From positions 62,001 to 126,000 of the forward strand of contig JBLWGC010000002.1 in NCBI GenBank assembly GCA_048772705.1: 64,000 nt of DNA. Reading direction: 5' to 3'. Source of the DNA: Leidyana gryllorum EB-2025a. Lineage: Eukaryota > Apicomplexa. Under the pieces are notes generated by a model. It did not search any database. It worked only from the letters and a program-made list of their open reading frames with translations, and was not told the DNA's origin. Below, piece after piece: positions 19,847-29,867 of this stretch (position 1 is its first letter; each line of letters opens with the position of its first letter). A program made the translations under genes and the position numbers.

Positions 19847-21863
19847 ATGACAAGCCGACCTCACAAACCTCAGCAGTCTGTCCGCAGGTCTCCATCCACC
19901 GTATGGACATCTCTCGCCTATGGTTTGATGGGAGGGTCCTGGTACACGGAGAGTTGGGTTGCGGGGGATGGCAACCCGGATCTCAGCTTTATGCACACGC
20001 CGTCATCCGAGGGGACATCTGCTACATTTCACCCAGAAGCGGTTTGGCAGTATTTGCAGAGCATCAACGCCGTTGCCACCAATTACAGAGATTTGACAGG
20101 ATACGTCGAACTTTGCTTGTCAACGGACGTATGGAATGTGGTTCATAACGGCGGCTTTGTGTATCTTGGCGACCGTGAGAACCAGTTCCCCACTTTGCGA
20201 GCTACTCATTGCACATTGGACCCGGAAAGCCCCAATGGCCACTTGCAAGTGAAAATGACAATGGAGGATGTCTTGGAGTCGGTTGCAGCTCTCAAGAGAG
20301 CAGAGGATGCTGCGATTGAGGAAGAAGAAAAAATGCTAGCTGAGATATCAGAAACTGGGGTATCACAGAGAGAGCCAATGCCTTCGACAACTGCTGCTTC
20401 CGCTGCCTTCAGCGCAGAAAAGACTATTCCACCACGGCGTGTGCCCAAAACGCGAGCGGGACCGCAGTTTGATGTCTTCTCACCCAAGGACTGGACAAAG
20501 CACAGGTGGTGCTATCTGAGTAAAATCGTGTCAAAGCTCAGCAGAGCGATTCTCTTGAATGACAATTTACCGAAAACGCCTCTGATGGAGGTATTGTTGG
20601 AGAGGGTGTTCGTTGTCATGGACGCTGCGGAGAAATCCAAGGAGTTTGTGGCCAATGTCCTCGTCGAGCTCCCTGATTATCGGTTGCCCAGCAGTAACGA
20701 CCTATACCGTCAAAAATGGAGGATGGTATTCACATGCTTCACTCGAGCCCTAAGTCGATATCTGAGTTGCCGCCGAGAAGGTTCGTTTCCCCTATTCTGG
20801 AAGGAGGCGGTGGGATTGTTGACACAGAGACTTTTGAATGAGGACGAAGCACTGCAGATCACCTGCGCCCGCATGGTGAATCAGGACTTTAGTGAGCATG
20901 GATTCCTGTCATTGATTACCTCGGAAGCATTGATGGACGAGAACGTCAAGACTCCGTGCGTGGAGATCGAGGTGGGCAAGGGCACCCTGCCCGCAGAATC
21001 AGGAGGATGTCCCATGAAATTGATTCGCAAGCGGATTGGAGACAAGTGGGTCGGCTATGCTGTCATCTCTCCCAATACACAGTCGACCAAGTTGCTCCGG
21101 CCCAAAGTGATGCTCATCAAGAAACTTGAGGGAAAGGAGATCACAGTGTGGGGAGGTATATGGTCCGGCAACGATTGCGTTGAGTACGTCAATGAGCAGT
21201 GTGTGGGCCATTGGCTGTCATTGGAAGACTTTGACTCCATCGAAGCGCATTACGAAAGAACTCCCGAAGACGCAATGGACACTGAAGAGTCTCCCACAGA
21301 CAACTCCAGGCCGCGCAAACATACTTTCTTCCTGAATAATGCCCAGGAGGGGCAGGTGGATGAGGGTTGGAGGACCCTCAGGCGGACTCCGAGAAGTTTT
21401 GAAGGTTTAATCACGAGAATGTTCGAATGGCTCGACAAGTGGCCCAGAGAGAACGGGGCTATTCTGAGCACTCTGAGGTCTCAGTGGGCGACAATTAAGG
21501 CTACACGGAACCTCGGTAGGATCAGGAAGTTCCACAACAAGATTCGAGGATTGGTATTGATAAACAATTATTTGCGGACCGATACCTATCACTTGAATAG
21601 TGATGATGAACGGCTGTACAGTATCGACCGTGTCCTCCGTCGTCACAGTCCGCACCCCGGTGAACAAGAGCTCTACTCCGACTGGCGTGACGCCATTGCA
21701 GAGGCAATGCCAAGCACGCCATCTTCAGGCTTGCCGGTTCAGGTGAAGAAACCAGTGCCAAAAAGGAAGCAAGTTGACGAGATAACGTCAGTCAGCAGCA
21801 AGCGACGTTCTGCTCTAATCGGTGTGGCCCGAGGAAGCGAGACGGTCCAGCAAGCAGCATCAT

Positions 21864-21895
<32 letters not shown>

Positions 21896-22276
21896 GCAGT
21901 GACACAGCAGTCGCCCCCTCGCTCGAATCACTGCACGCCTCAGACTCCCTCAACGCCTTGTCAAACTCTCTCGCCTGCTGCTTCACGAGCCTCTTCGAAG
22001 GTCTCGACACAGAATGAGCCCAAACTCCTCCTCTGCAGACGACTGGCTGAGAGGCCGATAAATATTCGGAAGTCTAGACTAATGCAATGGCAGGAAATGG
22101 CCGGACTTCAAAGCGCGCCTGAGGAAGCCGTTTCCGACCAGCCCGAAGGCGTTCAACAGCTGGTAACCCTCCAAGGTATGTTGTCCCCGCAACCTCCTCA
22201 TCCGCAGCCATCGATCCTCCGCCACTTGTTGAAGCCCCCACAAGAATCATTGCCAAATAGAGGTCTCAGTACATGA
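19847..22276 (+). CDS. Paralogue-array member 1 (unrecognised family)
   Basis: 809 aa, one exon; the ATG at 19847 aligns with the other members' starts. Family blocks in order: VWTSLAYGLMGG (about 19900), ELCLSTDVWNVV (about 20107) with DRENQFPTL, FDVFSPKDW (about 20467), the central domain at 21014-21262 (KLIRKRIGDKWVGYAV, KKLEGKEITVWGG, GHWLSLEDFDSIEAHY), EWLDKWPRENG (about 21427) and SGLPVQ (about 21727). A Ser/Ala tract from CAT/CAG triplets (21857-21900) and a Pro/Ser-rich tail follow. It lacks the C-terminal LWQPW tail. Closest by eye to member 2, sharing WYTES after the N-terminal block. No signal peptide or membrane segment. The basic N terminus and disordered tail suggest an intracellular, perhaps nuclear, protein; this is speculation. 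Confidence 0.8.
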
Positions 22277-22428
22277 ACAATCATCAGAATTTGAATTGTT
22301 CTGTAGAAATTCAGTGAGGTTCATTGCCAGTCAATCTGGAATGTGGACTGTTGTCAAACCCAACTTTATGAGTTACAGTGCCCCCGATAGAAAGGGGACA
22401 GTCGAATGATCATATGCCGGTTGCTCGC

Positions 22429-22439
22429 TTTTTTTTTTT
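22429..22439 (+). promoter_or_regulatory. T-run upstream of array member 2
   Basis: Eleven T, ending 20 nt before the ATG, which follows CGAG directly. Same layout as other members: a pyrimidine tract, then AG|ATG. It could be a splice acceptor for a leader exon or trans-spliced leader, or a TTTT-type core promoter box. Confidence 0.45.
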
Positions 22440-22459
22440 GACGAGAATTTATCGTCGAG

Positions 22460-25339
22460 ATGACGGGCCGAGCTCGCCACCATCGCCACCAGCCATCCTG
22501 CAAGTCTCGTTCAATCGGATGGACATCTCTTGTCTATTGTCTCATGAGTGGTCCTTGGTACACGGAGAGTTGGGGCTCAGGGGATGGCAACCACCCGCAT
22601 CCCAACGCTTTTCAAACGCCGCCGCTATCAACACAATCATCTGAGAAAATTGACCCAGCAGGAGTTTGGCAGTATTTGCAGAGCATTCACGCCCTCGCAG
22701 CCGATAACACGGAGCTAACAGGATATGTTGAGCTCTGCTTATCGACGGACCGATGGAATGTGGTTGAGCACAATGGGCTCATGTATCTCGCTGAGCGAGA
22801 GAATCGCTTTCCCCCGATGAGGGTCACTCAGTGCACATTGGCGACCCCAGAACGCTCCAAAGGCTACTTGCATGTGACAATGACACTGGAGGATGTCTCG
22901 GCGTCGCTTGCAGCGTTGGAGAGAGGACGAAACCTTGTCGCCCGAGACGACGAAGAGATGCAAGTTGAGACGTCCGCAAATGCCGAGTTCCTCATCCCGT
23001 CGATGACCTCAACAAGCGCGACTTACGGGGCCTATGGCTCAGAAGCCATCAACGAACCCCCTCATTCGCAGGGAATGGCCGCCCCGAAGATGAACACATT
23101 CAACACGCCACCTGCTCCACGCGGAGCTTCCCCTCCTGCAGTTGAGGCTATGCCAGTGGAGGCTATCCAATCGCCTTTGGTGCATTCAACAGTTGAGCTG
23201 GTTGAGGCGCCGGTGGCCTCGACAAGTGCGGCTTTTGCGGTGGAAGCGACTACCCCCCAACTTGCTGCTGGTTCGCAGTCGACAGCTGAGCCTCACTCGG
23301 AGCTGATTGACACGCCGGTGGCCTCGACAAGTGCGGTTACCGCTGCCTGTGACGCGGACGAGACTGCTGGTGGTCCGCAGTGGCCGTTGGAGCCATTCGA
23401 TGTTTTCTCACCCGCGGGCTGGGAATGTCACAGTTGGATGTTTTTGACTTACAAAGCACAAGAAATCGCCCGAATGTTGACCAAAGTCAAATGCCCAAGG
23501 ACGGATGCGATGAGGGAGTTGCTGGAGAGGCTGTACGGTGTGATGGAGGCTGCGGACACTTCTAAAGAGTTTGCGGACAATCTTGCCCTGACAAGCGAGC
23601 GGTTGGGCATGTCCGATTCCAATCACACATATCGGCAGAGATGGAGGCCGTACTTGAACCGCTTTATCACCAGCCTATGGCGATATCTGGAGTGCCGCGG
23701 ACATGAATTTCCCCAATTCTGGAAACGGGCGATTGGGTTGTTGACGCAACGACTGCTGAATCAGGACGAAGGACTGCAGATCGCCTGCAGGCGTTTGGTG
23801 AATCAGGACTTTGTCACCCGCAACGATATGATGTTCAATTGTCAGAGTGCTCTTACACAAGACGGTTGGAGAACGACTCCGTGTTTCACGGTTGATGTGG
23901 GGAACGACTCGCTGCCGCAAGACTCACGAGGATATCCCCTCAAATTGATTCGGAAGCGGATCGGAGGCACGTGGGTCGGCTATGCGATTGTGGCACCCCA
24001 TAAGCTGTCTAGAAGGTTGCTACGGCCCAAAGTGATGTTGATCAGGAAACTCGAGGGAAACCAGATTACAATGTGGGGAGGTATGCGGTTTGGCAACGAT
24101 TGCGTTCAGTACGTCAATGATCACTGTGCGGGGCATTGGCTGTCATTTGAAAGCTTCGAGGCCATAGACGCGTATTACAGTAGACTTCCCGCTGACGCTA
24201 CCACTTCTTCTAAAAGAGGGGTTCTCGAAAGTGTCGAAAATAGGGGCAGCGTGCTTGACACTGTTGTAGTGGGCAACAATTCTGATGATGACGAGGGGGC
24301 GGGGGGTGAGGAGGTGGATGTGCAGGGTGAGGCGGCGGAACACGACCGCATATCCACGGAAAAGATGTTAGAATGGCTCGAACAGTGGCCCGAAGAGAAT
24401 GGAAGTCTATTGAAGCTGCTCAAGCCTCAATGGGAGGAGGTCAAGGAGAGTGGAGAGTATAGCAGGCTGCAAGCTTTCTGTATCAAGACGCGGGCGGTGG
24501 TGTTGACCAACAATTATCTGCGGACTGCCACACCACAATTGTGCGAGGACGTTGGACGGATTGCCCGACTGAAAGGTCTGATAACGCGTTACTGTCATAA
24601 CCCTGTGGAGAGGGATGCCCATAGGGCATGGAGAGGTGTCCTGGAAGCTGCATTGAAACGGATACCGCCTTCGGGGCTGCCGGTTTGGAGCCCGATTGCA
24701 TCAAGGGCAAGGAGAAGAGGGTTCAGCGGTCGGGCGATACCATATCAACGAAAGGTTGTGCGGAGAAGTCCAGCCGTGCGAGGACGGCCCAAGTCGGGCT
24801 CAACGTCGGGGGTGACTCGAAGAACGCCGGCTCTGGCCCCCAGAGGCGTGGGCTGGGCGAAGTGGCTCTCTTGGCAGAGACTGGCCGAGCAGATCTCCCC
24901 TCCGGAAGCTCAACTGTCTCCTGAGCAACCGACAACCCTCATCGGATTGTTGCGAGCCCCTGGGGACCCAACAGCCACAGCCACAGCCACTGGTGCTGAA
25001 GTCCCTCAACAGCCGGTTGGGATGCCCCACTACTTGTTGGAAGTCCCTCAACGGTGGGGTGCAGGGCCCCACTACTTGTTCGGAATTTTTGAGCCATCGA
25101 CGACGACGGTCCATCACGTGATGGGGGCTGCTCAACAAGAGTCAGAACCCTCCGGTGCTGGAGTTTCACCTCAACAGCCGGCTGGGATGCCCCACTACTT
25201 GTTGGAAGTCCCTCAGCCATCGACGTCGACGGTCCATCACGTGTTGTTGGAAGCTTCTTCTCAGCCCGAAGAAGGCCCGCAGCAAGTAGAAATGCCCCCA
25301 GGAGGGTCCGGTATGTGGCAGGTGTGGACGCCCAAGTGA
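22460..25339 (+). CDS. Paralogue-array member 2 (unrecognised family)
   Basis: 959 aa, the longest member, one exon. Blocks: GWTSLVYCLMSGPWYTES (about 22520), ELCLSTDRWNVV (about 22732), FDVFSPAGW (about 23397), central domain 23940-24185 (KLIRKRIGGTWVGYAI, RKLEGNQITMWGG, GHWLSFESFEAIDAYY), EWLEQWPEENG (about 24373) and SGLPVW (about 24670). The spacer between the second and third blocks holds imperfect repeats (VEA-P, VASTSA). The tail has repeated HYLLEVPQ units and ends GMWQVWTPK, a diverged form of the C-terminal LWQPW signature. Stop at 25337-25339. It starts 183 bp after member 1. Function unknown. Confidence 0.8.
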   Translation: MTGRARHHRHQPSCKSRSIGWTSLVYCLMSGPWYTESWGSGDGNHPHPNAFQTPPLSTQSSEKIDPAGVWQYLQSIHALAADNTELTGYVELCLSTDRWNVVEHNGLMYLAERENRFPPMRVTQCTLATPERSKGYLHVTMTLEDVSASLAALERGRNLVARDDEEMQVETSANAEFLIPSMTSTSATYGAYGSEAINEPPHSQGMAAPKMNTFNTPPAPRGASPPAVEAMPVEAIQSPLVHSTVELVEAPVASTSAAFAVEATTPQLAAGSQSTAEPHSELIDTPVASTSAVTAACDADETAGGPQWPLEPFDVFSPAGWECHSWMFLTYKAQEIARMLTKVKCPRTDAMRELLERLYGVMEAADTSKEFADNLALTSERLGMSDSNHTYRQRWRPYLNRFITSLWRYLECRGHEFPQFWKRAIGLLTQRLLNQDEGLQIACRRLVNQDFVTRNDMMFNCQSALTQDGWRTTPCFTVDVGNDSLPQDSRGYPLKLIRKRIGGTWVGYAIVAPHKLSRRLLRPKVMLIRKLEGNQITMWGGMRFGNDCVQYVNDHCAGHWLSFESFEAIDAYYSRLPADATTSSKRGVLESVENRGSVLDTVVVGNNSDDDEGAGGEEVDVQGEAAEHDRISTEKMLEWLEQWPEENGSLLKLLKPQWEEVKESGEYSRLQAFCIKTRAVVLTNNYLRTATPQLCEDVGRIARLKGLITRYCHNPVERDAHRAWRGVLEAALKRIPPSGLPVWSPIASRARRRGFSGRAIPYQRKVVRRSPAVRGRPKSGSTSGVTRRTPALAPRGVGWAKWLSWQRLAEQISPPEAQLSPEQPTTLIGLLRAPGDPTATATATGAEVPQQPVGMPHYLLEVPQRWGAGPHYLFGIFEPSTTTVHHVMGAAQQESEPSGAGVSPQQPAGMPHYLLEVPQPSTSTVHHVLLEASSQPEEGPQQVEMPPGGSGMWQVWTPK

Positions 25340-25514
25340 TTTCGCAGTTTATGTTTTTAAGTCCAGAAACTCAATGAACAAAGGTTCCGAAACGTTGGTT
25401 CCTGAAAGACGGGCAGACTTTCGATACTGTCAGCTCTCTGTTCTTACAGTCATTGATGCATTCTGCAGAGAAAAATAGAGATTAGCAACTTGTGAGTGGT
25501 TGGAATCACCTGGA

Positions 25515-25520
25515 TTTTTT
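25515..25520 (+). promoter_or_regulatory. Short T-run upstream of array member 3
   Basis: Six T, ending 27 nt before the ATG at 25548. The ATG follows ACC rather than AG, so the acceptor-like feature is weaker here. Confidence 0.3.
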
Positions 25521-25547
25521 CGGAGTTGGAAGACTACATACATTACC

Positions 25548-27383
25548 ATGCCGAACCGAGGTAGCCATTGTTATCACCAGCCCCAGCGCAGCTCCTCCAG
25601 CAAGAATTGGATGTCTTTCGCTTACTCTCTGATGAGTGGGTTCGGGACTTTGGAGGGGGTCGCGGGAGTGAGTGAGAGCGCTGTTGTGCCGGGGAATGGT
25701 CCTTCGGAGGACGGAGGAAATTGGAGGCTCCAGACCCAACAGAGACTACGAGCCATTTACGATGAGATGCTTCAGAAGAAGAGTTCGGATGCGTGGCTGA
25801 ATCTCGAGTTGCCGAGCGACAGATGGATGGTGCTCGGACACAATGAGGCCGGAGATATGTTATTCGGCGATCGACTGGGAGTATTTCCCGTCATGAAGGG
25901 TAGGGGGTACACCCCGACTGAGGTTCCAGGGAGGACGTTTCTGGCTGTGAAGATGCTCCCATCGGACTTACACGAGTTGTTGCAGCAGCTGGAGGCAGCG
26001 TGGGGGACGCAAAGCGATTGTGTGAGGCCAAGTGGCTGCAGCACTGAGGTGTCCACCGATTGCGTAACTGAAGCTTTGCCCGAGTCTGATTTCGGGATGG
26101 TGTCTATCATGCGTCCAGTGACAGTGGAGGTGCCGGAGGTATTCGCGCCAGAAATGTGGAGTGCGTCTCACTTCACGGCTGTGGGCGCAGTGGCTGAGAA
26201 GGTAAGGGGACGGTTAGGCGCGTGGCGTCGCTCAGAACCGCTTGCGGTCGTACTGAGAACGCTGCATGACATCATGTCGGATGCGGAGAGGTCGGCTGGA
26301 AAACTGGAGGGGGACTCAGCGTTAGAGGGCGACGTTTTAAAGAAACTGAGTGCTTTTGTGGAAGCACTGGACGGATTCTGCACCACCGGGGAAGCGGAGG
26401 AGGAGTTTGAGAGTTTCAGCAATAAGTCTCTGAGATTGTTGCAAGATGGAGTTTCGATCGAGAACAAGGCTCTCCGGATTGCTTGCGAACGCATGATCAA
26501 TGCACGCTTCGCTGAGCAAAACTACTTGGGAATGGAGATTCTACCGATACGGGCTGGAGGAGCACAGAATGTGATGGCTACATTCGTAACGGTGGGGTCG
26601 ATGAAAGTGTGTGAGGATGACTGTAAATATCCCTTCAAGCTGATTCGCCGGCTGGTCAACGGTGAAGGGGTCGCTTACGCCGTCATAGCTCCTTGGGACA
26701 CCGATCGGCGAATGATGATCATCCAGAAACTCAGAGGAGAGATGATCCATCAGTGGGGAGGTATGGAGGCGGGGACCGATTGTGTCGAGTTTCACAATTC
26801 TGCGTGTCACGGGCACTGGCTCTCCCTCGAAGATTTTGATTCCATAGATGCCAAGTACAAAGGAACTCTGGAGAACAACAATACCTCTCAGATGCCCACC
26901 AATAGCGCCGACATTATGCTGACTTGGCTCAAACGGTGGCCCAGCCAGCGACAGTCCGTCGACCGAATATTCACAAAGATGAAGAAGCAATCGAGCCGGC
27001 ATCTCAGCCCCCCACAACTTCAGAAAACGCTCGCAGACAAGCTGCGACCCTTCGTTTGCCTACAGCAAGAATTGTTGAGATCGTCGCTAGCTGTGCCGCA
27101 GTTTCGACACAGGACTGCAATCTGGAACCATTTGGCCCAAAACGCCTTTCAGGACGATCCCGACAAGCGCGCGCTCGTCCAAGAGTGGATTATTCAACTA
27201 GCGGCACAGGGCAGCCGGCACAGGAATCAGACATGGGGCCTGCCAGTATGCGACTTCAAATCCCAAAAGGAGAAGCAGGGGGGAGGCGAGCAGCATAGCA
27301 GATCATCCGATCAGCGCAAGCGGACCAGTATGGCCGCGTCCAGCCAGCACAGTCCACTGCGACGCACAAAGACCACAGATTAG
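25548..27383 (+). CDS. Paralogue-array member 3 (unrecognised family)
   Basis: 611 aa from the ATG at 25548, chosen because MPNRGSHCYHQP aligns with the other N termini; the frame runs 16 codons further 5' without an ATG. Blocks: NWMSFAYSLMSG (about 25606), LELPSDRWMVLG (about 25804), VFAPEMW (about 26140), central domain 26635-26865 (KLIRRLVNGEGVAYAV, QKLRGEMIHQWGG, GHWLSLEDFDSIDAKY), TWLKRWPSQ (about 26922) and TWGLPVCD (about 27232). It is shorter in the spacers and ends in a basic, Ser/Gln-rich tail without LWQPW. The central domain lacks a few residues between the two strand-like halves seen in the others. Function unknown. Confidence 0.78.
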   Translation: MPNRGSHCYHQPQRSSSSKNWMSFAYSLMSGFGTLEGVAGVSESAVVPGNGPSEDGGNWRLQTQQRLRAIYDEMLQKKSSDAWLNLELPSDRWMVLGHNEAGDMLFGDRLGVFPVMKGRGYTPTEVPGRTFLAVKMLPSDLHELLQQLEAAWGTQSDCVRPSGCSTEVSTDCVTEALPESDFGMVSIMRPVTVEVPEVFAPEMWSASHFTAVGAVAEKVRGRLGAWRRSEPLAVVLRTLHDIMSDAERSAGKLEGDSALEGDVLKKLSAFVEALDGFCTTGEAEEEFESFSNKSLRLLQDGVSIENKALRIACERMINARFAEQNYLGMEILPIRAGGAQNVMATFVTVGSMKVCEDDCKYPFKLIRRLVNGEGVAYAVIAPWDTDRRMMIIQKLRGEMIHQWGGMEAGTDCVEFHNSACHGHWLSLEDFDSIDAKYKGTLENNNTSQMPTNSADIMLTWLKRWPSQRQSVDRIFTKMKKQSSRHLSPPQLQKTLADKLRPFVCLQQELLRSSLAVPQFRHRTAIWNHLAQNAFQDDPDKRALVQEWIIQLAAQGSRHRNQTWGLPVCDFKSQKEKQGGGEQHSRSSDQRKRTSMAASSQHSPLRRTKTTD

Positions 27384-27829
27384 ACTGTGGCCCCAACATG
27401 TTCGGAGACAGAGGAATTTCTGTTACAGACCTTCATATTGACTACACTCTGTCCGTTTTGATTTGCTTACATGACTTTTGGCCCGGCAAGAGACACCCAG
27501 CCGTACGCACACGTGTGTGTTCAATACCAGCCGAACAGGGTCAGCCCCATTTAGTAGTTCACCAAGCCTGAAATTGTGGCTGACAAGTCCGTGCATACAC
27601 TGCTGCTCAACCAAAATGACGCGAATGCACTCGATTTCTTTGGCACCCGAATGACATAACTGATCAAGGACTTCCGCCGGAAAGTGGTATCGATTTCAAA
27701 AGCTGGCTGCCAGACGCCTCCAGAGACGAACCTCGATTTTCACAGTCATCTCTACAGCGAAAGGACTCAATGTACCCGAGTTGGCAAGTTTACGTTTTTT
27801 TCACCTGAAATAACGCGTGTTCCGCTCAG
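27384..27829. other. Intergenic gap between array members 3 and 4
   Basis: 446 bp without coding signal. Near 27480-27520 a block with CCCGGCAAGAGACACC and a palindromic CGCACACGTGTGTG resembles blocks in two other gaps (about 32334-32385 and 42722-42765). The last 35 bp carry the T-run of member 4. Confidence 0.35.
27795..27801 (+). promoter_or_regulatory. T-run upstream of array member 4
   Basis: Seven T followed by CACCTG; ends 28 nt before an ATG directly preceded by CTCAG, a good splice-acceptor match. Confidence 0.45.
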
Positions 27830-29623
27830 ATGATGAGTCGAGGTCACTGCTACAAGCGTCACACCACCGATTCGACCAACTGGATGTCTCTCGTGAACTC
27901 GCTGATGAGCGGGCTACCTTCACTTGACGTTTCTTCGGGAGTTGATGGGGCTTCTCACGTCTCCGAGGCTGAAAATCCTTCTTCATCTCTCCGGAGTGAC
28001 ATTACAGCGGACGTACAAGGCCTATTGCAGCGTCTGAGAGCCGGTTACTCTGAGCCATCAGGAAAGGACACTGCTAAAAAGTGTATCACGGTCTTTCTGC
28101 CGTGTGACAGATGGATGGTCGTTGGATCCAGCACAAACGGAAAGATGTTTGTTAGCGACCGACAAAGGTCATATCCCATGTTAGAAGTCGCCAGCTGCTC
28201 CAGCTGGGTGAAGTCTGAGGGGGCAAGATCTCTTGCAGTGACGATGGACTCGGAGGACATTATACAGGTGGTGCAATTGCTCGAGGGAGCTTGCAATGAG
28301 AGCGCACAGAGGGCACGAGATGTGGTGACATTGACGTCAACTGGTGAGGGTCTTCAGCATTCCCCAGTGTTAACTACCAGGTTTTGGGTGAATACTAAAT
28401 GGAAATATCTCGCAAGTGCAAGAGATTATCTGCTTCGATACTTGCCCGAGTGGCCTTTATCGATACAATTACACGACATTTTGACCAACTTTTATCGGAT
28501 CATGAAGGTTATGGATGGGTCGCCAGGATTCGCCAGGGAACGCCGAGGTCCATCGAGTGTTCGCGAATTGACCTACCGAGCTCTTTGGACTCGACGACTC
28601 AATGCCTTTCCTGGGGCACTGGACGCCTTCCTGCAAAGATACACCACCAGCTCGCGATTCGCCGGTTTCTGGGCCAGAGCTCGTCACCTAATTAAAACCA
28701 GCCTAGTTCAGGGCGATCCTGGGCTGCATCGCGCGTGCAATCGTATGGTCAACGACTGGTTCGCCAAGTTCGACATGTGCTACACGATCAACCGGTGCTT
28801 TCCGACTTCAGCAGGCACCCTTTCTACTGAAGTTCTGTTCAGCATTCGGAACTCATCTGAGGTGCTCGAAGCCCTCAACACATGTCCCATCAAGTTCGTC
28901 CGCAAGAAGGTCGGAGATCAGTGGGTCAGCTATGTCGCCTTCTCGCCCAATTGGGATATGGAGCGCAGAATGATGGTGGTTAGGAAGTTGACAGGGGACG
29001 ATTGTACCAAGTGGAGAGGCAACCAAGTGGGCGAACACATTGAAGTCACCAATAATTGCTGCGGCAACCACTGGCTTGCGTCACAGACCTTTGACTCAAT
29101 AGAAGCCCACTACAAAGGCCTTTCGGAGACTCATGCATCCGCAGAGAAAGATCCAAAGAGGAAGACTACATTGGCCGCCGAGAAGGCGGCAGCTGAGCCA
29201 CGAGAGGCTCGCCGTGATAAGCAGCCGGACGCCTTTGAGAAGCGGCGGGGCGCCTCTGAATCGCATTCTGCGGCCGTTAAGCATTTGAACGCCTCTCGAA
29301 AGGCAAAATTCTCCAAGAGAAATGCCCCTGAGAAGCAGCAGCAGCAGGAGACATTGCCGGCCAAGCGTCCAACCCCAACCCCAAGCCAAACCCAATCGGC
29401 CGCAACTCCAACTCCACCTCCTCCACGTCCAGCCGCCCCGCCTGAGAGGCAAAGGGCTTTCAAATTGGGTGCGAGTGAGATAGCGGCCGGTCGGTTTGCT
29501 CTGTGGCAGCGAGGGACTTCTGAGCAGCAGTGGCCTCGTCCACTGGTGGGAGCCGTCGCCGAGAGAGACACATCCGGGGGCAATGTCTGTGGAGCGGCGG
29601 GCGGTTCCACGAAATTACTCTAA
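27830..29623 (+). CDS. Paralogue-array member 4, divergent C-terminal half
   Basis: 597 aa, one exon; ATG at 27830 with a second Met codon immediately after. Blocks: NWMSLVNSLMSG (about 27877), TVFLPCDRWMVVG (about 28087), a weak DVFSP-like block (TTRFWVNTKW, about 28374) and the central domain at 28885-29120 (KFVRKKVGDQWVSYVA, RKLTGDDCTKWRG, NHWLASQTFDSIEAHY). After the central domain it departs from the family: the KKWPEEN, HNRLRMG and GLPVC blocks are missing. They are replaced by an Ala/Lys/Glu/Arg-rich charged region (about 29130-29330) and a Pro-rich tail with ALWQRG, perhaps a relic of LWQPW. Most divergent intact copy. Function unknown. Confidence 0.75.
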   Translation: MMSRGHCYKRHTTDSTNWMSLVNSLMSGLPSLDVSSGVDGASHVSEAENPSSSLRSDITADVQGLLQRLRAGYSEPSGKDTAKKCITVFLPCDRWMVVGSSTNGKMFVSDRQRSYPMLEVASCSSWVKSEGARSLAVTMDSEDIIQVVQLLEGACNESAQRARDVVTLTSTGEGLQHSPVLTTRFWVNTKWKYLASARDYLLRYLPEWPLSIQLHDILTNFYRIMKVMDGSPGFARERRGPSSVRELTYRALWTRRLNAFPGALDAFLQRYTTSSRFAGFWARARHLIKTSLVQGDPGLHRACNRMVNDWFAKFDMCYTINRCFPTSAGTLSTEVLFSIRNSSEVLEALNTCPIKFVRKKVGDQWVSYVAFSPNWDMERRMMVVRKLTGDDCTKWRGNQVGEHIEVTNNCCGNHWLASQTFDSIEAHYKGLSETHASAEKDPKRKTTLAAEKAAAEPREARRDKQPDAFEKRRGASESHSAAVKHLNASRKAKFSKRNAPEKQQQQETLPAKRPTPTPSQTQSAATPTPPPPRPAAPPERQRAFKLGASEIAAGRFALWQRGTSEQQWPRPLVGAVAERDTSGGNVCGAAGGSTKLL

Positions 29624-29837
29624 GCTTAGACTCTTTGCATACAACGATGAGTGAATGACGAAGCGAGCGTGAGCGGCTTTAGCTCCGATGTCGTTGTTAT
29701 TGGAATTAGGGGATAGCATTAGGAGAGCCCTAATGCGCAGATTTTTCTGAGGTGAAGTGAACAATTGCACAGCACGACTCAAAGTTGACACTTTTCTAAT
29801 CGTCTCAATCATGGCAGCAGAGTTTAGGTCTCGGACG

Positions 29838-29846
29838 TTTTTTTTT
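29838..29846 (+). promoter_or_regulatory. T-run upstream of array member 5
   Basis: Nine T, then GGATCTCTGCACTTGCGGGAG directly before the ATG at 29868. The spacing (21 nt) and preceding AG match members 2, 6 and 7. An in-frame ATG at 29811 lies upstream of it. Confidence 0.45.
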
Positions 29847-29867
29847 GGATCTCTGCACTTGCGGGAG

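Noticed and set aside
29811-29867. Upstream in-frame ATG of member 5 as the start codon
   Set aside because: It would add 19 residues encoded across the T-run, absent from the other members; alignment of MPSRSHH with the other N termini supports 29868.
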